NCBI GenBank assembly: GCA_965644295.1
Contig: CBFFRP010000035.1
Location: forward strand, 62,001-126,000
Reading direction: 5' to 3'
Length of the DNA: 64,000 nucleotides
Origin: Paraphysomonas bandaiensis
Lineage: Eukaryota > Chrysophyceae
Made by a program: the position numbers and the translations under genes. Position 1 is the stretch's first letter; the number at the start of each line of letters is the position of its first letter. Of the stretch, positions 11,317 to 21,899 are shown piece by piece. The notes under the pieces were generated by a model. It made no database searches. It was not told the origin of the DNA and worked only from the letters and a program-made list of their open reading frames with translations.

Positions 11317-14300
11317 TTATTTATCATGTGGTGTATCTGTGAGTTGGTGCAATTGTATCATGCCATCGTCATTAGCTTCTTTTCTGGCGCGCTGGAATCG
11401 TTTTCCCAGAGCTTTCGTGCCGAATTCAAGCACGTGAGATAAGAGTTGTTTAGCCTGTGCTAGCTGTTCTTCAGTGCCAGTTAATTCAATCGTGCACATC
11501 GAGGAGCCCTCAGGGGCATCTTCATTCACATGTATTTTACACCCTGTACGGCGCATCATTTCTTTAGCAGTAAGTCCTTTGATCCCTATTACCAGTGGTA
11601 CTTTATCAATTGGACACTCCATGACAACCGTTTTCATGTTGAGGGCAACCACGGGACCGACCTCGATAACATCATTTATCAGTTTCTTTCCGGCTTCTAC
11701 ATGCTCGGGAGTACCAATTATACGTATCACCTGAGACACACTCGCGGCTCCCTTCGTGTTGGGAGAGACATGACTATGCGAGAGCTGAGTAAATGATGGC
11801 TTTGACACTTGTCCTGGAGTATCATTATCCCTAGATGTGGAATTCCCGCACTGATCAACAACCACTTCACACCCGCTCAGACGCTTAATCTCCCTGAGAA
11901 TAGAGCCACGCTTACCTATGACCTGGGCTACCTTATCCGTTGGACAGAATAACACTTTCTCAACGAATCCAGGAGGTATTTCTTGAGACGTGCTCTTTGC
12001 TATCTCAACTGCGACGGGAGCAGACGCTGTGCATGAAGGAATTGAGTTTTGACTTCGGGGAGGCGTCACCTCACGCAATGAACACTCTTCCATTCCGCGC
12101 GTCATATCAGTGAGAACACTTTGACCAGATAATGGAGCTGCTGCACTAGCATTACTGCCTCTCTCAGAGTTAGAGTTGCCAGATCGCACTCTCAAAGCTA
12201 ACTTTTGTTTACACTCCGGCGGTGGGGGAGTGGGCGCAAGAAGTGCCCGACCACCGGTTTCGTCCTCAAATGAATCCACTTCTTGAAAAGGGGGCGGAGG
12301 GGGTATCGTAACTGAACTAGCATCTGATGAACTGTGCAGTACACTGATCGGCATTGATTTTGCCCGGGTATTAGGAGAAAGAATGTGCTGCTGTCTGTAC
12401 TTGAACCGATGGTTCATCACAAGGCGATCTAGTAATCGTACTGCGATTTCTACCCCAGCACTGGTTCCAATTACGGATATAGTTGGCGGGAACTCCTACA
12501 AGTAAACATCACATACTGTTAAAAAAGGCTTGTGGCATAGTGACACAATCGCCACTAACAGATTGGAGAACTAGTTTACCCACCTCTTCAGTGTGTTCAT
12601 TAATAAGTATTTTCGTTCTCGACTGTAGTTGAACATCCTCAATAGTAGACCCTCCAGGGCCAATCAGCACAGGAATAATTTGAGGGGGGCAATCCATCGT
12701 ATGAATCACACCATCGAGTCCATCACGCCTACTTTGTCCGGGAGAGCGATAGTGGGTCGGATTTACGCTAGAGTCAATCAAAAATTTTGCAAGCTCTCGC
12801 CGGTCCTGTTTGCCATATACATAAATAACTGGAGATGTCAAGTGAGGACCTTCATCTAAAGTAATTTGACAGCGTGATTTCGTCGCAATTTCAGTCAAGA
12901 GGTGTCCACGCAGGAGCGGAATCTTATCTCGAGGACATTCAAAACTCTCTCGAGCCTTGTTGTTACCAGTAGTGGATATGAAGTATGCGGGGTATACTCT
13001 TGACGGGGCAGGAGATGGCGGGGGAGATAAGTTATACTTCGTCGTATGAGTCGACCCACTCCTGTTGTCACCTTCCTCATCACTTGTATCATATCCACTA
13101 TAATCTGCTCTGGATGATGTTGACATTGATCCAGAACTACTCTCCCGTAGGCGATCTAACTTGGTAGTATTATCCTCTCGTCGACAAGTTCTTCCAGCAT
13201 CAAGTTCAGTACCTGGCTCTGCGAACGAATCAATGCTGCTCCCCTGATGACGAAACTCTCGTACTGTCGAGTCAATATGTTTCTGAAGAGCCCGAGTTAA
13301 ACGAGTTATTGAGGGCGCAGACGAGGTGGACAGACTTGAGATAGAGCTCTTACGAGAAATCGATTCTCGTTGGTAGTGCCCATTTCCATCATCTATACTG
13401 CACTCTGAATTTCTTCGAGTCAACATAGCGCGGATTTTGCCCATTGCATGATCCCCGCTACCTAGTACCATTTTAAGACAGGGTACAGCGGCCGCCACAT
13501 CATCTGCCATGCCCCGAATCTCAACAGTGCATGGAACCGCCGGGTCTGACCCTTTCCGAACATATATGCGACAACCAGTGATTTCTCGCAGCTCTGTAAT
13601 GCGACTGCCCTTGACTCCAATAAGACGACCCACACTATCGTATTCGCAGTTTATATATGCCGATACGGGCCCCTCTTTCATTGGCGTGCTTCTAGTCGAA
13701 CGGATCCTTACACCGCCTACCAGTGGGGATGCGGCTAACATCTCATGGGCTGGAGAGGACGTTGAGTGACCAGTAAAGCTGTGAGGACGACGCTTTTCCT
13801 CTTCAGAAGAACGAGTTGGTGGGGGAGAAAAGTCGGAGGGAACGCAACCAGTGAAACTATTGGGGCGGTTATCGAAAATATGACTGAATAACTGTCGCGC
13901 TTCATCTACTTGCAATTTGTTGCCGCGGAAAGTGACCGCGCCCATATGAAAATCTTCGGACAAATCAATTCGACACCCAACACGACTGGATATGCGGTGT
14001 AATGGTGCAAACCCAACCGCAGCTAGCTTAACGTATTGTGGCTTCGGTAGCATGATCGTATCAGCAACATCCAGCGATCCCTCGGGAAATTCAGACACTG
14101 AACTGCTGCCATCAATACTACCACTCTTTGATGACTGATGATTGCTTTCTTCCAGCAGCTCGAGTATTCGATCCCTTGCGAGAAGCAACTGAGGTCTTTC
14201 GGCCGATGTATCCCCACGAATGACAACCATTTGGTTGCCATCCTTTGACTGCAGTGAGATGTATGTACCTGTCGCTGATCCGATCGTATTTAGAGCATCA

Positions 14301-15240
14301 TACCTGTGCATGAAAGTATTAATCGAACAATTCATGATGTACATAGAAAGGTGAGGAAAAGTGATATCATAACATTCACGTACAGTGTGCTACAGTCATA
14401 ACAGTACCTGAGCTCAAAAAGATCGATTGCATCGTAGTGGGATATGTTGATCACAGCGGGGCTATCCTCTGTCATTGTATCCTTATTTTCCGCCTGTTCC
14501 ATCGCATTTTCTATCATATCTCGGGCTTTCTTTACTTTCTCACGAGTCCCTCGTATATTTATTAATGCAGGAGCCTCTCTATCCGACAATCGGCGAATAT
14601 CGATGTTGCATTGTGTTTCTGAGCGGATTTTCTCCAGAGTAGCACCACGTGCACTTATCACCTTTCCCACTATATTTCGCGGACATTCAACAACATCTAC
14701 AGCATTTTCATCCTGATTCGACTTGACCTTTGGTGTAAAATGGCAGGAATTCTCTGCCGCCGTGGTCTTGTGGGCAGATGACTTAGGAGTGTGGAGAATA
14801 ATTTCCTCCACGTCGTGATGCAAGTGTGAACAACTAACCGACTCAAAGCACGACTCGCATAAGACATTCTGTGTATCTTTACAAGTAGTACACCGCAAGG
14901 TGGCCGGCTGGACGTTACATTCGCTGCATGTGATAGCGGAAAAGGCCTCCAATATATTAATCAGAGAACTGATGGTGTGATTACTCTTCAAACCAACCAC
15001 GCCTGATATACCCACAGTCGTCTCCACCCCACAGCTCGGGCATATGATCGTACTGAAGAGACCCATACCCGTGCGCATGGCCTCCAAACAAGCGACACAA
15101 AAAGTATGCGAGCAGTCCAATGTTTTGGGTAATGATTGCGGTGACAAGGCAGTCATTTGTTTGGAGCACATATCGCACGTTAATATCTCCTCCACAATAA
15201 TATTAATAAGCATTTGAGTTGACGTGTCTACTGGTCGCAT
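11317..15240 (-). CDS. RING / B-box / multi-KH domain RNA-binding protein, 3 exons, 1243 aa
   Basis: complement(join(11317..12495, 12584..14303, 14408..15240)); introns of 88 and 104 bp, phases consistent. N-terminal C3HC4 RING (about residues 23-70; C-D-M-C, then C-S-H-T-F-C-V-A-C, then C-P-S-C). Next comes a B-box-like Cys/His zinc module (about 107-150: C-S-E-C, C-T-T-C, C-E-S-C, H-L-H-H). About eight KH or KH-like units follow; those with a clear GxxG loop read GVKG, GPGG (its KH spans the 12.5-kb intron), GKRG and GIKG, and the first has SARG. Ser-rich linkers and proline runs separate them. KH domains bind single-stranded RNA or DNA and RING domains recruit E2 enzymes, so an RNA-guided or RNA-regulating ubiquitin ligase is inferred, by analogy with MEX-3 (two KH plus RING). 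Far more KH copies than that family. Confidence 0.88.
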
Positions 15241-15816
15241 GGTGATTAATTATCGTCCAATGATATAATAACTCGCCGCAAGTTAACCAAATTAATGATA
15301 TAATTTCGTATCAGATGATCAGATGTTGATATATATGGGCTCACGCTATCACTCAACACTAATAAGTGAAGCTATCAGAGCCCTCACACTCACACACTGT
15401 GCGGGTACATAGACTTCCTAAGTATATCGAAGTGATTTATAGACTGATGAATTCACATACTCACCTCACTCAACACGAACGAATCTTTCTTCGACTTTGT
15501 TTCTGTAGTATATGTGAGTATACGTATGTGCCCAATATGGTAGTATTGTGTTTGAAATCAATGGCTCTTGAAGGGACTGTAGATATCCGTATGCACATAA
15601 ACGTTTAATCCCATTTTTTAATTTTGGTTTACTTCAACCGTCTCTTTTTGAACATATGCAAAGATATTTCATACATTCAACATGCCTCAAAATGACAAAA
15701 AATTGGTAAAATATCCTGGTTTATAGCCACGCCCAGCTCAGTTGCCAAAATTCTACGATTCTAGAACTTCTAGATTTTAATACTGAAAATCCACAGAACA
15801 AACGGATGAACAACCA
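15241..15816. other. Intergenic between divergent genes, no gene seen
   Basis: 5' flank of the minus-strand RING/KH gene. Open frames at 15366-15608 and 15721-16011 lack domain, composition or splice support and are not called. Confidence 0.5.
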
Positions 15817-15935
15817 CATACAGCAGTAGGAATTCCTATACAGAGTTGTGCGAAATGAGTACAGTACTGTATCTGGGTACAGCATGGTATACACCATGTA
15901 TACTGCTGTATACCTATACGCACACACAGTGCCGT
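15817..15935. promoter_or_regulatory. Candidate promoter word cluster upstream of the DUF616 gene
   Basis: Contains ACAGCAGTAGG, the palindrome AGGAATTCCT (15828-15837), ACAGTACTGT (15861-15870, palindromic) and several GTATAC-type words within 120 bp, about 140-260 bp before the ATG at 16074. The same words cluster upstream of most other genes in the window. Function is inferred from position only. Confidence 0.4.
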
Positions 15936-16073
15936 ATATGCCACAAGATGGTCTGGTGGGTTGTAAAGTACAGTGAGTGTCAGTTGTTGACTTGTGCTGA
16001 TATTTATTCACGAGCTGTCACTGTGACAAGGACGTAACTACTAATGATGCTGTTTTCATCTTAGGCCTTCAGA

Positions 16074-17210
16074 ATGTATTTATCAGCAACATTAGTTGTG
16101 TCTTTACTATCTTGTCTTATGGGGCCTCGAGTATGGGGCTTTGACTCCTCCCTGCATTATGATGTGTGGAAAACATCTCCACACGAGAACTGCAATAAGT
16201 TCAACGGGTGCTTAACAATGCAGGATAGAGAAGAAACCTATCTGAACCCTAACGCCACATCAATTCCCTGTGGCTTCCTCGCTCCGTCTGACTTGGATCG
16301 TGTGAAAGAGTATTTCTCGAAGGACCATGTGTGCAAATTGGTTGTTTACACTGTCGTATTCGGTGCTTATGGCATGCTTTACAACCCCATATCTAAAACG
16401 AACTATATATCTGTAGATAAAAGTATATGTTTCTTTGCTTTTATTGACAAAGAAACAGTAAATAATGGCTTAGCATTGCAACACGTGATAGCTGGGGGAA
16501 CCAACCCTGGTCGCAACAAAAAATCTGCCATCACTGGTTCTAATAGCTGGCAGCCTATACTTATATCATCATTACCGTACGAGTCACCTACCCATTCAAT
16601 GAAAGCTATCAAACTTTCTGGTCCGATGCTCTTCCCGAATGCTGAGTGGCTTGTGTGGTACGATGCGAAATATATTCTCTACCAGAATCCTTGGCGTCTT
16701 GTGCAGTTTGCAGATAGTAAAATGGGACATCGTGTCTCAGTCGCAATGACACAGAGGTTTTTCGATCCTCTAGATCAACAATTTCGGGGAGCGCAGGACC
16801 GACTGGTGTATCTCAATTACACACACAAATTCAATCCCAGAGTAGATACCGAGATCCAAGAGATCAGGAATCAAAAGCAGCAATATATGAAAGAAGGTCT
16901 CTTTGATCGCAATAAGGGCCGACTTGACTTACTGGTGGATTCTGCAATCATGATAATCCGCAATGATGTTGTGGCCAGACGTTTCTATTGTGGGTGGGCC
17001 AATGAGGTAGCAATGTTTTCTCGCCGGGACCAGCTCAGCGAATATGTTGTTGAAGAACACCTTAAAATACCCGTTTACAGAATCGTCAAGGAGAAGCACC
17101 TTTTTTTTAAGTCGGTAGGTCATGTGCCTACAGGTGTTGCATCGCCTGTGAGCCCAAAATATATGAATCTTTTGCGTCTACACCCCTCAACATATCGATT
17201 GGATAGTTAG
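16074..17210 (+). CDS. DUF616 / TOD1-MUCI70-like glycosyltransferase, secretory pathway
   Basis: 378 aa. Residues 1-22 form a signal peptide or anchor (hydrophobic, ending near GPRVWG). The body matches the DUF616 family: KLVVYTVVFGAYGMLYNP (start of the GT-A-like fold), AEWLVWYDAKYILYQNPW (WYDAK, the DxD-like region), and WANEVAMFSRRDQLSEY (the E-V-x-x-x-S-R-R-D-Q-L-S signature near the C-terminus). Plant members are Golgi or ER glycosyltransferases involved in cell-wall or mucilage polymers; the substrate here is unknown. A TTTTCATCTTAG acceptor-like string sits 12 bp before the ATG, so a 5'-UTR intron is possible. Single-exon coding region. Confidence 0.85.
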   Translation: MYLSATLVVSLLSCLMGPRVWGFDSSLHYDVWKTSPHENCNKFNGCLTMQDREETYLNPNATSIPCGFLAPSDLDRVKEYFSKDHVCKLVVYTVVFGAYGMLYNPISKTNYISVDKSICFFAFIDKETVNNGLALQHVIAGGTNPGRNKKSAITGSNSWQPILISSLPYESPTHSMKAIKLSGPMLFPNAEWLVWYDAKYILYQNPWRLVQFADSKMGHRVSVAMTQRFFDPLDQQFRGAQDRLVYLNYTHKFNPRVDTEIQEIRNQKQQYMKEGLFDRNKGRLDLLVDSAIMIIRNDVVARRFYCGWANEVAMFSRRDQLSEYVVEEHLKIPVYRIVKEKHLFFKSVGHVPTGVASPVSPKYMNLLRLHPSTYRLDS

Positions 17211-18954
17211 AGTGTACATCGTTTAAGTGATATCTTTTAACGTCGTAAGTGTATTTAACATTTAATTAAAAAGAAATGATTTTGTTCGTCTATTTTCATC
17301 TCCTTTTCGAATTGGTATTACTTCTCAGATAAAATATATTTGCCTTTTCAAAATACTACGAATAGTAGATATGGATAATTGGACATATACATCATTTGCG
17401 GGGCAGCACCCTTTGTCAAGCAAAGTTGATAATGATGACACAATGATCTATCAATCAAATAGCTTTTCTACAAATAGATAGCCACTCTGAGTCAGCTCAA
17501 TATTGGTTACAACTCTGCTGGCTGACATACACCAATAACCAATACTACTTTCACTAAACTCTATATACATATATATATTTATTATTTATGAATGTGTGCT
17601 GTTGTAAGGTGAAGTTGCTGATTTTTGAGCTATTGTAGCAATCCGCAGTATTTGTTATACGTCCTTTTCATGGGTTCTGTACTTGGATCAATTTATATAG
17701 ATAAGAATGTCAATTAGTGATGATTAAGTGATGCAGCAAATTCGGTATTGTGTTGAAAACTATAGTGTATACCATATATGTAATGGTTAGATTTAGCTAT
17801 TTATTTTCACTACTATCCATTAACACTACTACTAGCTATTTATCTTCACCAAAGGGCATCCCCCTGAGTAACTGCACCTTGACACCGAAGGACTATTCGA
17901 AGGACTATGTGTTCATGGGCAGCTGGATAGATCAGAGTTATGCATTAGTTAGTTAAATTGCAATGCTAAATTATATTACTGACTCTTAAACGCCTATTGA
18001 ATACATTTACACTACTGTATTGAATACAAATTAGAGTGTTTCTCAAGCATCGCCCCAATTCACGTGAAGAATATAACTTTTCACGTGAAGAATATAGACA
18101 TCATAAGAATACATATATCGAACATGAAAAATGAAATATATCGGCATACTGTAGTGTTTATATTATGATGGTAAGTACCCAAAATCTAGGTAGCGCTTTT
18201 GCTGATAATAAGTAATAAACTAGAAACTGAAATGTCGTCGACTCTGTTGGGATACTTATGTTTCTCTAAGATAGAACTGCATAATACGTTGAATACAGTG
18301 TGAAAATCGTAATATGTAGAGTTGACCAGCAGTGGTTGACATATGAACAAAATATAAAATTATATTGTTTTGATATGTATGTATTACGTGTGACAACGCA
18401 CAATTGCCTATTATGCAATAGTTTAACGGCAACGATCTAATCCAACAAAGTATTCAATAGACAATATAGAGTCTACGTGTGATGCAGAGCAATTTTAAGT
18501 TATGTCATGTAGTCAATAATATAGAAGAATAGGACTTACAAATTGTTCAATGACTATCATTTCGTAATTCAAAGTTGGAATTTTCGTATACCGTAGTGCT
18601 ACCGAATCCGAGAAGTATGGCTTTGTAATATATTGTAATTACATTTTTGCTATCGATAAAATATCATATAATTAAGAATTTATGAATTTTACCATTGTGT
18701 GAGTAATTTCTATAAATCATTTTATGCAAAGGTGACGAAATATATCCTAAATCCTAATATCTTATATCTAGTCGACTATTTAAATTACAATGACGAGAAC
18801 CAAAAATTAATATGCGTCTAGAATTGTCTTGTACTGCCACAGATGGCTAAACTCAAACCACAATGCAATAAAGATATCATTGTTACTTTCTATCAGTACC
18901 AATATGGCACATTAGCAGAAATCGCAAAGTAACTACTATACCCAGCATATTGCA
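17211..18954. other. Gene-free AT-rich intergenic region
   Basis: No credible coding sequence; the 68-codon frame at 17750-17956 has no support. Includes an AT-rich run near 17560-17590 and a short E-box direct repeat at 18058-18100. Confidence 0.5.
18058..18100. repeat. Direct repeat of a TTCACGTGAAGAATATA word (2 copies, 21-bp spacing)
   Basis: The 17-bp word TTCACGTGAAGAATATA occurs twice, the copies starting about 21 bp apart. Each contains the palindrome TTCACGTGAA around CACGTG, a bHLH/bZIP-type core. There is no gene within 800 bp, so any regulatory role is speculative. Confidence 0.6.
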
Positions 18955-19370
18955 ATGTATTATGACAAACCAACATGAGCCGCATATATAGTCAGCAGAA
19001 GTTGTTCTGCCCAATGCTTGTGTGGTACAAAGGACACTAATAAGTGTCACTTGTGTAGACGTCATCGGGACCTGACGAATAAATAGGCATCCGGGATAGG
19101 GCCCACCTCAAGAGCGTCCGGGGTATTAGGCTGCCTACTGAAGTCAAGCATCCGGGCTGTTCACTTCAAGGAATCAAAAAATCCTGAAGTCAGCAGATGT
19201 CAGGTATATCAACATTCTGCTTGCTCACTGCGTTTACTTTAGGTGATAGAGCAAAAGCGGTTGCATCTTGGTGCTTGTGGTGCCGCGCAAGCAGCTTTCG
19301 TAGCGTAAATAGTAGAATATCAGACTAAAGCACAAGCTAGTTAACTAAATTGCACCACCGACTTGCACTC
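18955..19370 (-). mobile_element. Non-autonomous hAT-related element, copy B
   Basis: Reverse-complement relative of the copies at 8945 and 31060. Shared words (plus strand here) include GAGCCGCATATATAGTCAGC, GTGTAGACGTC, CTGACGAATAAA, TCAGGTATATCAACATTCTG and GCGCAAGCAGCTTTCGTAGCG. The block with ACACCACGAAAA is missing, so this copy is truncated at that end or deleted there. Confidence 0.65.
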
Positions 19371-19913
19371 TCATATACATCTCGCCTCACCCACCCCCCA
19401 CATAATCCATGGCACAGGCCCGCCAGACACATTGCCCAAAGGTAGACCCCCCGACTAACCTCACTACAAGGGACGGTTGCACCATGGTGCTCGCAGCGAT
19501 GCACAAGCAGTCCCGAGACGGTTGCCCGCCACTAGTAGTATATAGCAAATCTAGTTATTAGCTAGTCTATAGACATAAACTAGTTTCTGTACGCAACCGT
19601 ACTCATGTAATAATCAGACTTTCATATATAGTAGGATATCGGAGTTAAGCATCGACTCTGAAACGTATATTGCTAGTATTATGACATTCACTAATATGAC
19701 GAAAACAGGCGATAAATACAAAAATATGTGTTTGTGGTTTGTGGTTAATTCACGTAATATGGATGCATGTACATCAGTATCAAAACAAAATCATAATTTG
19801 AGAATTTAAACTAATCATTATTAATCATGTACCGCTATATCACTACAACGTGCTGGAATAGTCTTTACAATATTTACCGACACAACTTTACTAACTAAAT
19901 CTGTCGCCTCTTG
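19371..19913. other. Gene-free region, slightly GC-richer stretch then AT-rich
   Basis: 19375-19545 contains a C-rich stretch (CACCCACCCCCCACATAATC) unlike its AT-rich surroundings, which may be part of another old repeat. No open reading frame of interest. Confidence 0.4.
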
Positions 19914-20021
19914 CTACTTTTTGATTTTGTATTTCTCAGCTTGTGGTGGCCATAAACCTGAATGAAAATATGTGAGCCACATGTTGTACAAGCATTAAGT
20001 GCGTCACTCACGCACACGTAC
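19914..20021 (-). other. Possible alternative last intron and exon of the GT60-like gene
   Basis: On the minus strand, GTACGTGTG (donor at 20021) to TTCATTCAG (acceptor end 19958) would be a 64-bp intron, in the size range of neighbouring introns. The following exon (19957 down to 19914) continues in phase for 14 residues, beginning LWPPQAEKYKIKK, before TAG. Unspliced reading ends at TGA (20008) after CHNGTCA. Sequence alone cannot choose. Confidence 0.45.
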
Positions 20022-21477
20022 CATTGTGACACCATCTGTTAGGTGTAACCTTCTTGTTAACGGGGTCAATGCCAACCATATCCATATAAGACTTGAACGA
20101 CCGCTTTCTCCCCATAGACCAGTCTTCAAGCCGATACAACAGTGAGTGAGGGGACACCATCTTCGCAGTTGATTCACCATATCCAAGCATACATTTAACT
20201 CGTTTTATAACTAATTCAATTATTTCGTTATGTATCGGTTTCTTGAAGTACCTGTTGACAGATTCCCAGAATTTAGGATAGTGCCTTCTCACATAGTAGT
20301 GATTGAGAACGTTAATTGTGGGAGCAAATATATCGTATCCTGCCGTCCAGAGGCGTGCACTCATCGAAATCTCCTCGCCCATGAATATCCAAGGCAAAAG
20401 GGGGTCAAAGGGCGTTTCGTATAGAAACTCAGCTCCGCTGAAGAAGAATCCAGCCGCAACAAACGGAGCATATGCAGGTTCATCCCTTGCCCGGCGTTCG
20501 TATGCCCGAGATGGAGAAAGACGAATAATCTCCCATTCTATCTGTGAAGTAGCAAAATCACTATCACACATCCGGAAGCCCGGTGTACCCTGCCACTTCA
20601 TGGCTGAATCAGGAGGGTATGTCGATATCACTGGTTTTTCGGCAGGGGCAGCATTCATCATACTGATAAGGTGAAAATCCCAGTCTTGAATAAACTCAGA
20701 GTGAGAGTCGATCTGAAGATAGTACTGCTCGCCCCGATAAAACTTGGCTCCAAGGTATCGAGCCATGTAAGGTCCAAGGCTTTCAGACTCATTCACATTA
20801 AACAGCCGCACGTGTCCATTGTTACATGCATCGCTTTGTTGCCCTTCAGGAGATTTACAGAACTCATCATAGCAGTTAACATCTGTGTCCGCATCTTCAA
20901 CCTTTCCACCCTGGAGAACGCCGGTGCGACACTTTTTCTCGAAGCAGTTCTGCTGAAATAGTGAAACATACAATTTCTCTGGGTACTTTGCCTTAGAGAA
21001 TAAGGACTTTATCGTCATAGGACAATAAGGGTCCCTATATGTTCCGAGCGACACAAATATAGTTCCATCTTCTCTGGGAGTCGGAAATCGGTTGCGATTC
21101 TCATCGTCCCACTTGATCAGTGTATTCTTCGTGACATCCAGGAACTCTTCCCATATTTCTGGGGCCTCAACTTTTGGACCAGCCAGAGCCCCCAGTCTTC
21201 GATGTAACGTGGTTAAATACACAGTTATATTATGGCGTATCTCATCCAATGAAGGTGGCTCGTCGAAACGATGTTTTCCTGCAGGTTTGATACGCTGAAG
21301 GCCTCTGCTCACATCGAGTGTGCTTTCAGTGACAGAGCTGCCACGAAACGATAATTTATTATCAAAAGACACCAAACTATGGCCCTTGACATCTCCCAGC
21401 AGAGAGATCAAGAGAGATATCCAGGCAACACCAAATGCAATGACAACAACTGCTATGCATAGAGTAGTTTTCGTCAT
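20008..21477 (-). CDS. GT60-like (GlcNAc family) type II membrane glycosyltransferase
   Basis: 489 aa. The N-terminal anchor at residues 6-28 (CIAVVVIAFGVAWISLLISL) predicts a Golgi type II protein. Catalytic part: TIFVSLGTYRDPYCPMTIKS near residue 140, then YYLQIDSHSEF with the metal-binding D257-S-H259, WDFHLISMM, FVAAGFFFSGAEFL and LPWIFMGEEISMSARLWTAGYD. This is the GlcNAc-transferase family that includes Skp1 hydroxyproline GlcNAc-transferase and related surface-glycan enzymes; the membrane anchor here argues for a secretory rather than cytosolic substrate. The C-terminus may differ: a 64-bp intron (19958-20021, GTACGT to TTCATTCAG) would replace the last residues by an exon ending at 19914. 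No second start is needed. Confidence 0.88.
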   Translation of the reverse strand: MTKTTLCIAVVVIAFGVAWISLLISLLGDVKGHSLVSFDNKLSFRGSSVTESTLDVSRGLQRIKPAGKHRFDEPPSLDEIRHNITVYLTTLHRRLGALAGPKVEAPEIWEEFLDVTKNTLIKWDDENRNRFPTPREDGTIFVSLGTYRDPYCPMTIKSLFSKAKYPEKLYVSLFQQNCFEKKCRTGVLQGGKVEDADTDVNCYDEFCKSPEGQQSDACNNGHVRLFNVNESESLGPYMARYLGAKFYRGEQYYLQIDSHSEFIQDWDFHLISMMNAAPAEKPVISTYPPDSAMKWQGTPGFRMCDSDFATSQIEWEIIRLSPSRAYERRARDEPAYAPFVAAGFFFSGAEFLYETPFDPLLPWIFMGEEISMSARLWTAGYDIFAPTINVLNHYYVRRHYPKFWESVNRYFKKPIHNEIIELVIKRVKCMLGYGESTAKMVSPHSLLYRLEDWSMGRKRSFKSYMDMVGIDPVNKKVTPNRWCHNGTCA

Positions 21478-21680
21478 TGTGTTCTAACGCCCTGCAGTAT
21501 CATACAGTGATAAGCAGCATATGATGCGGTATGCGTATGGGGCCAAGAAGAAGGTGAAGTGAACCAATCAAACAGTGGCTGATGGGTCGTTAATTCACTT
21601 ACTGTCCAGCTACACACAGTCTGCAGTGTGCAACAAGCGCAGTATGTGGTGCATTTGGGAGGCTATTTTTCACACTAAAA

Positions 21681-21770
21681 TACAGCACTGTAGTATGGTA
21701 TAGAATTGTATAGGTACTTGAAGTGGACTGACAGCAGAGTACAGCAGAGTACAGCGTCTACAGCAGTGGG
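21681..21770. promoter_or_regulatory. Candidate bidirectional promoter word cluster (GT60-like / 2OG oxygenase)
   Basis: Holds TACAGCACTGTAGTATGG and a threefold ACAGCAGAGT/ACAGCGTCT series (21731-21760) followed by ACAGCAGTGGG. It sits between divergent genes starting at 21477 (-) and 21900 (+). The same word family occurs upstream of other genes in the window. Confidence 0.4.
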
Positions 21771-21899
21771 CTTCTTTCGTCTCACACCGGCATCATTCAA
21801 GTACTGTACCATAATAAATCAGCACTCTGCCTCCACTTGTGCGATGAGAACTTCTCATTTGGTCACTGTGTTACCTGCTACTGATTCTTCATAAGGATT

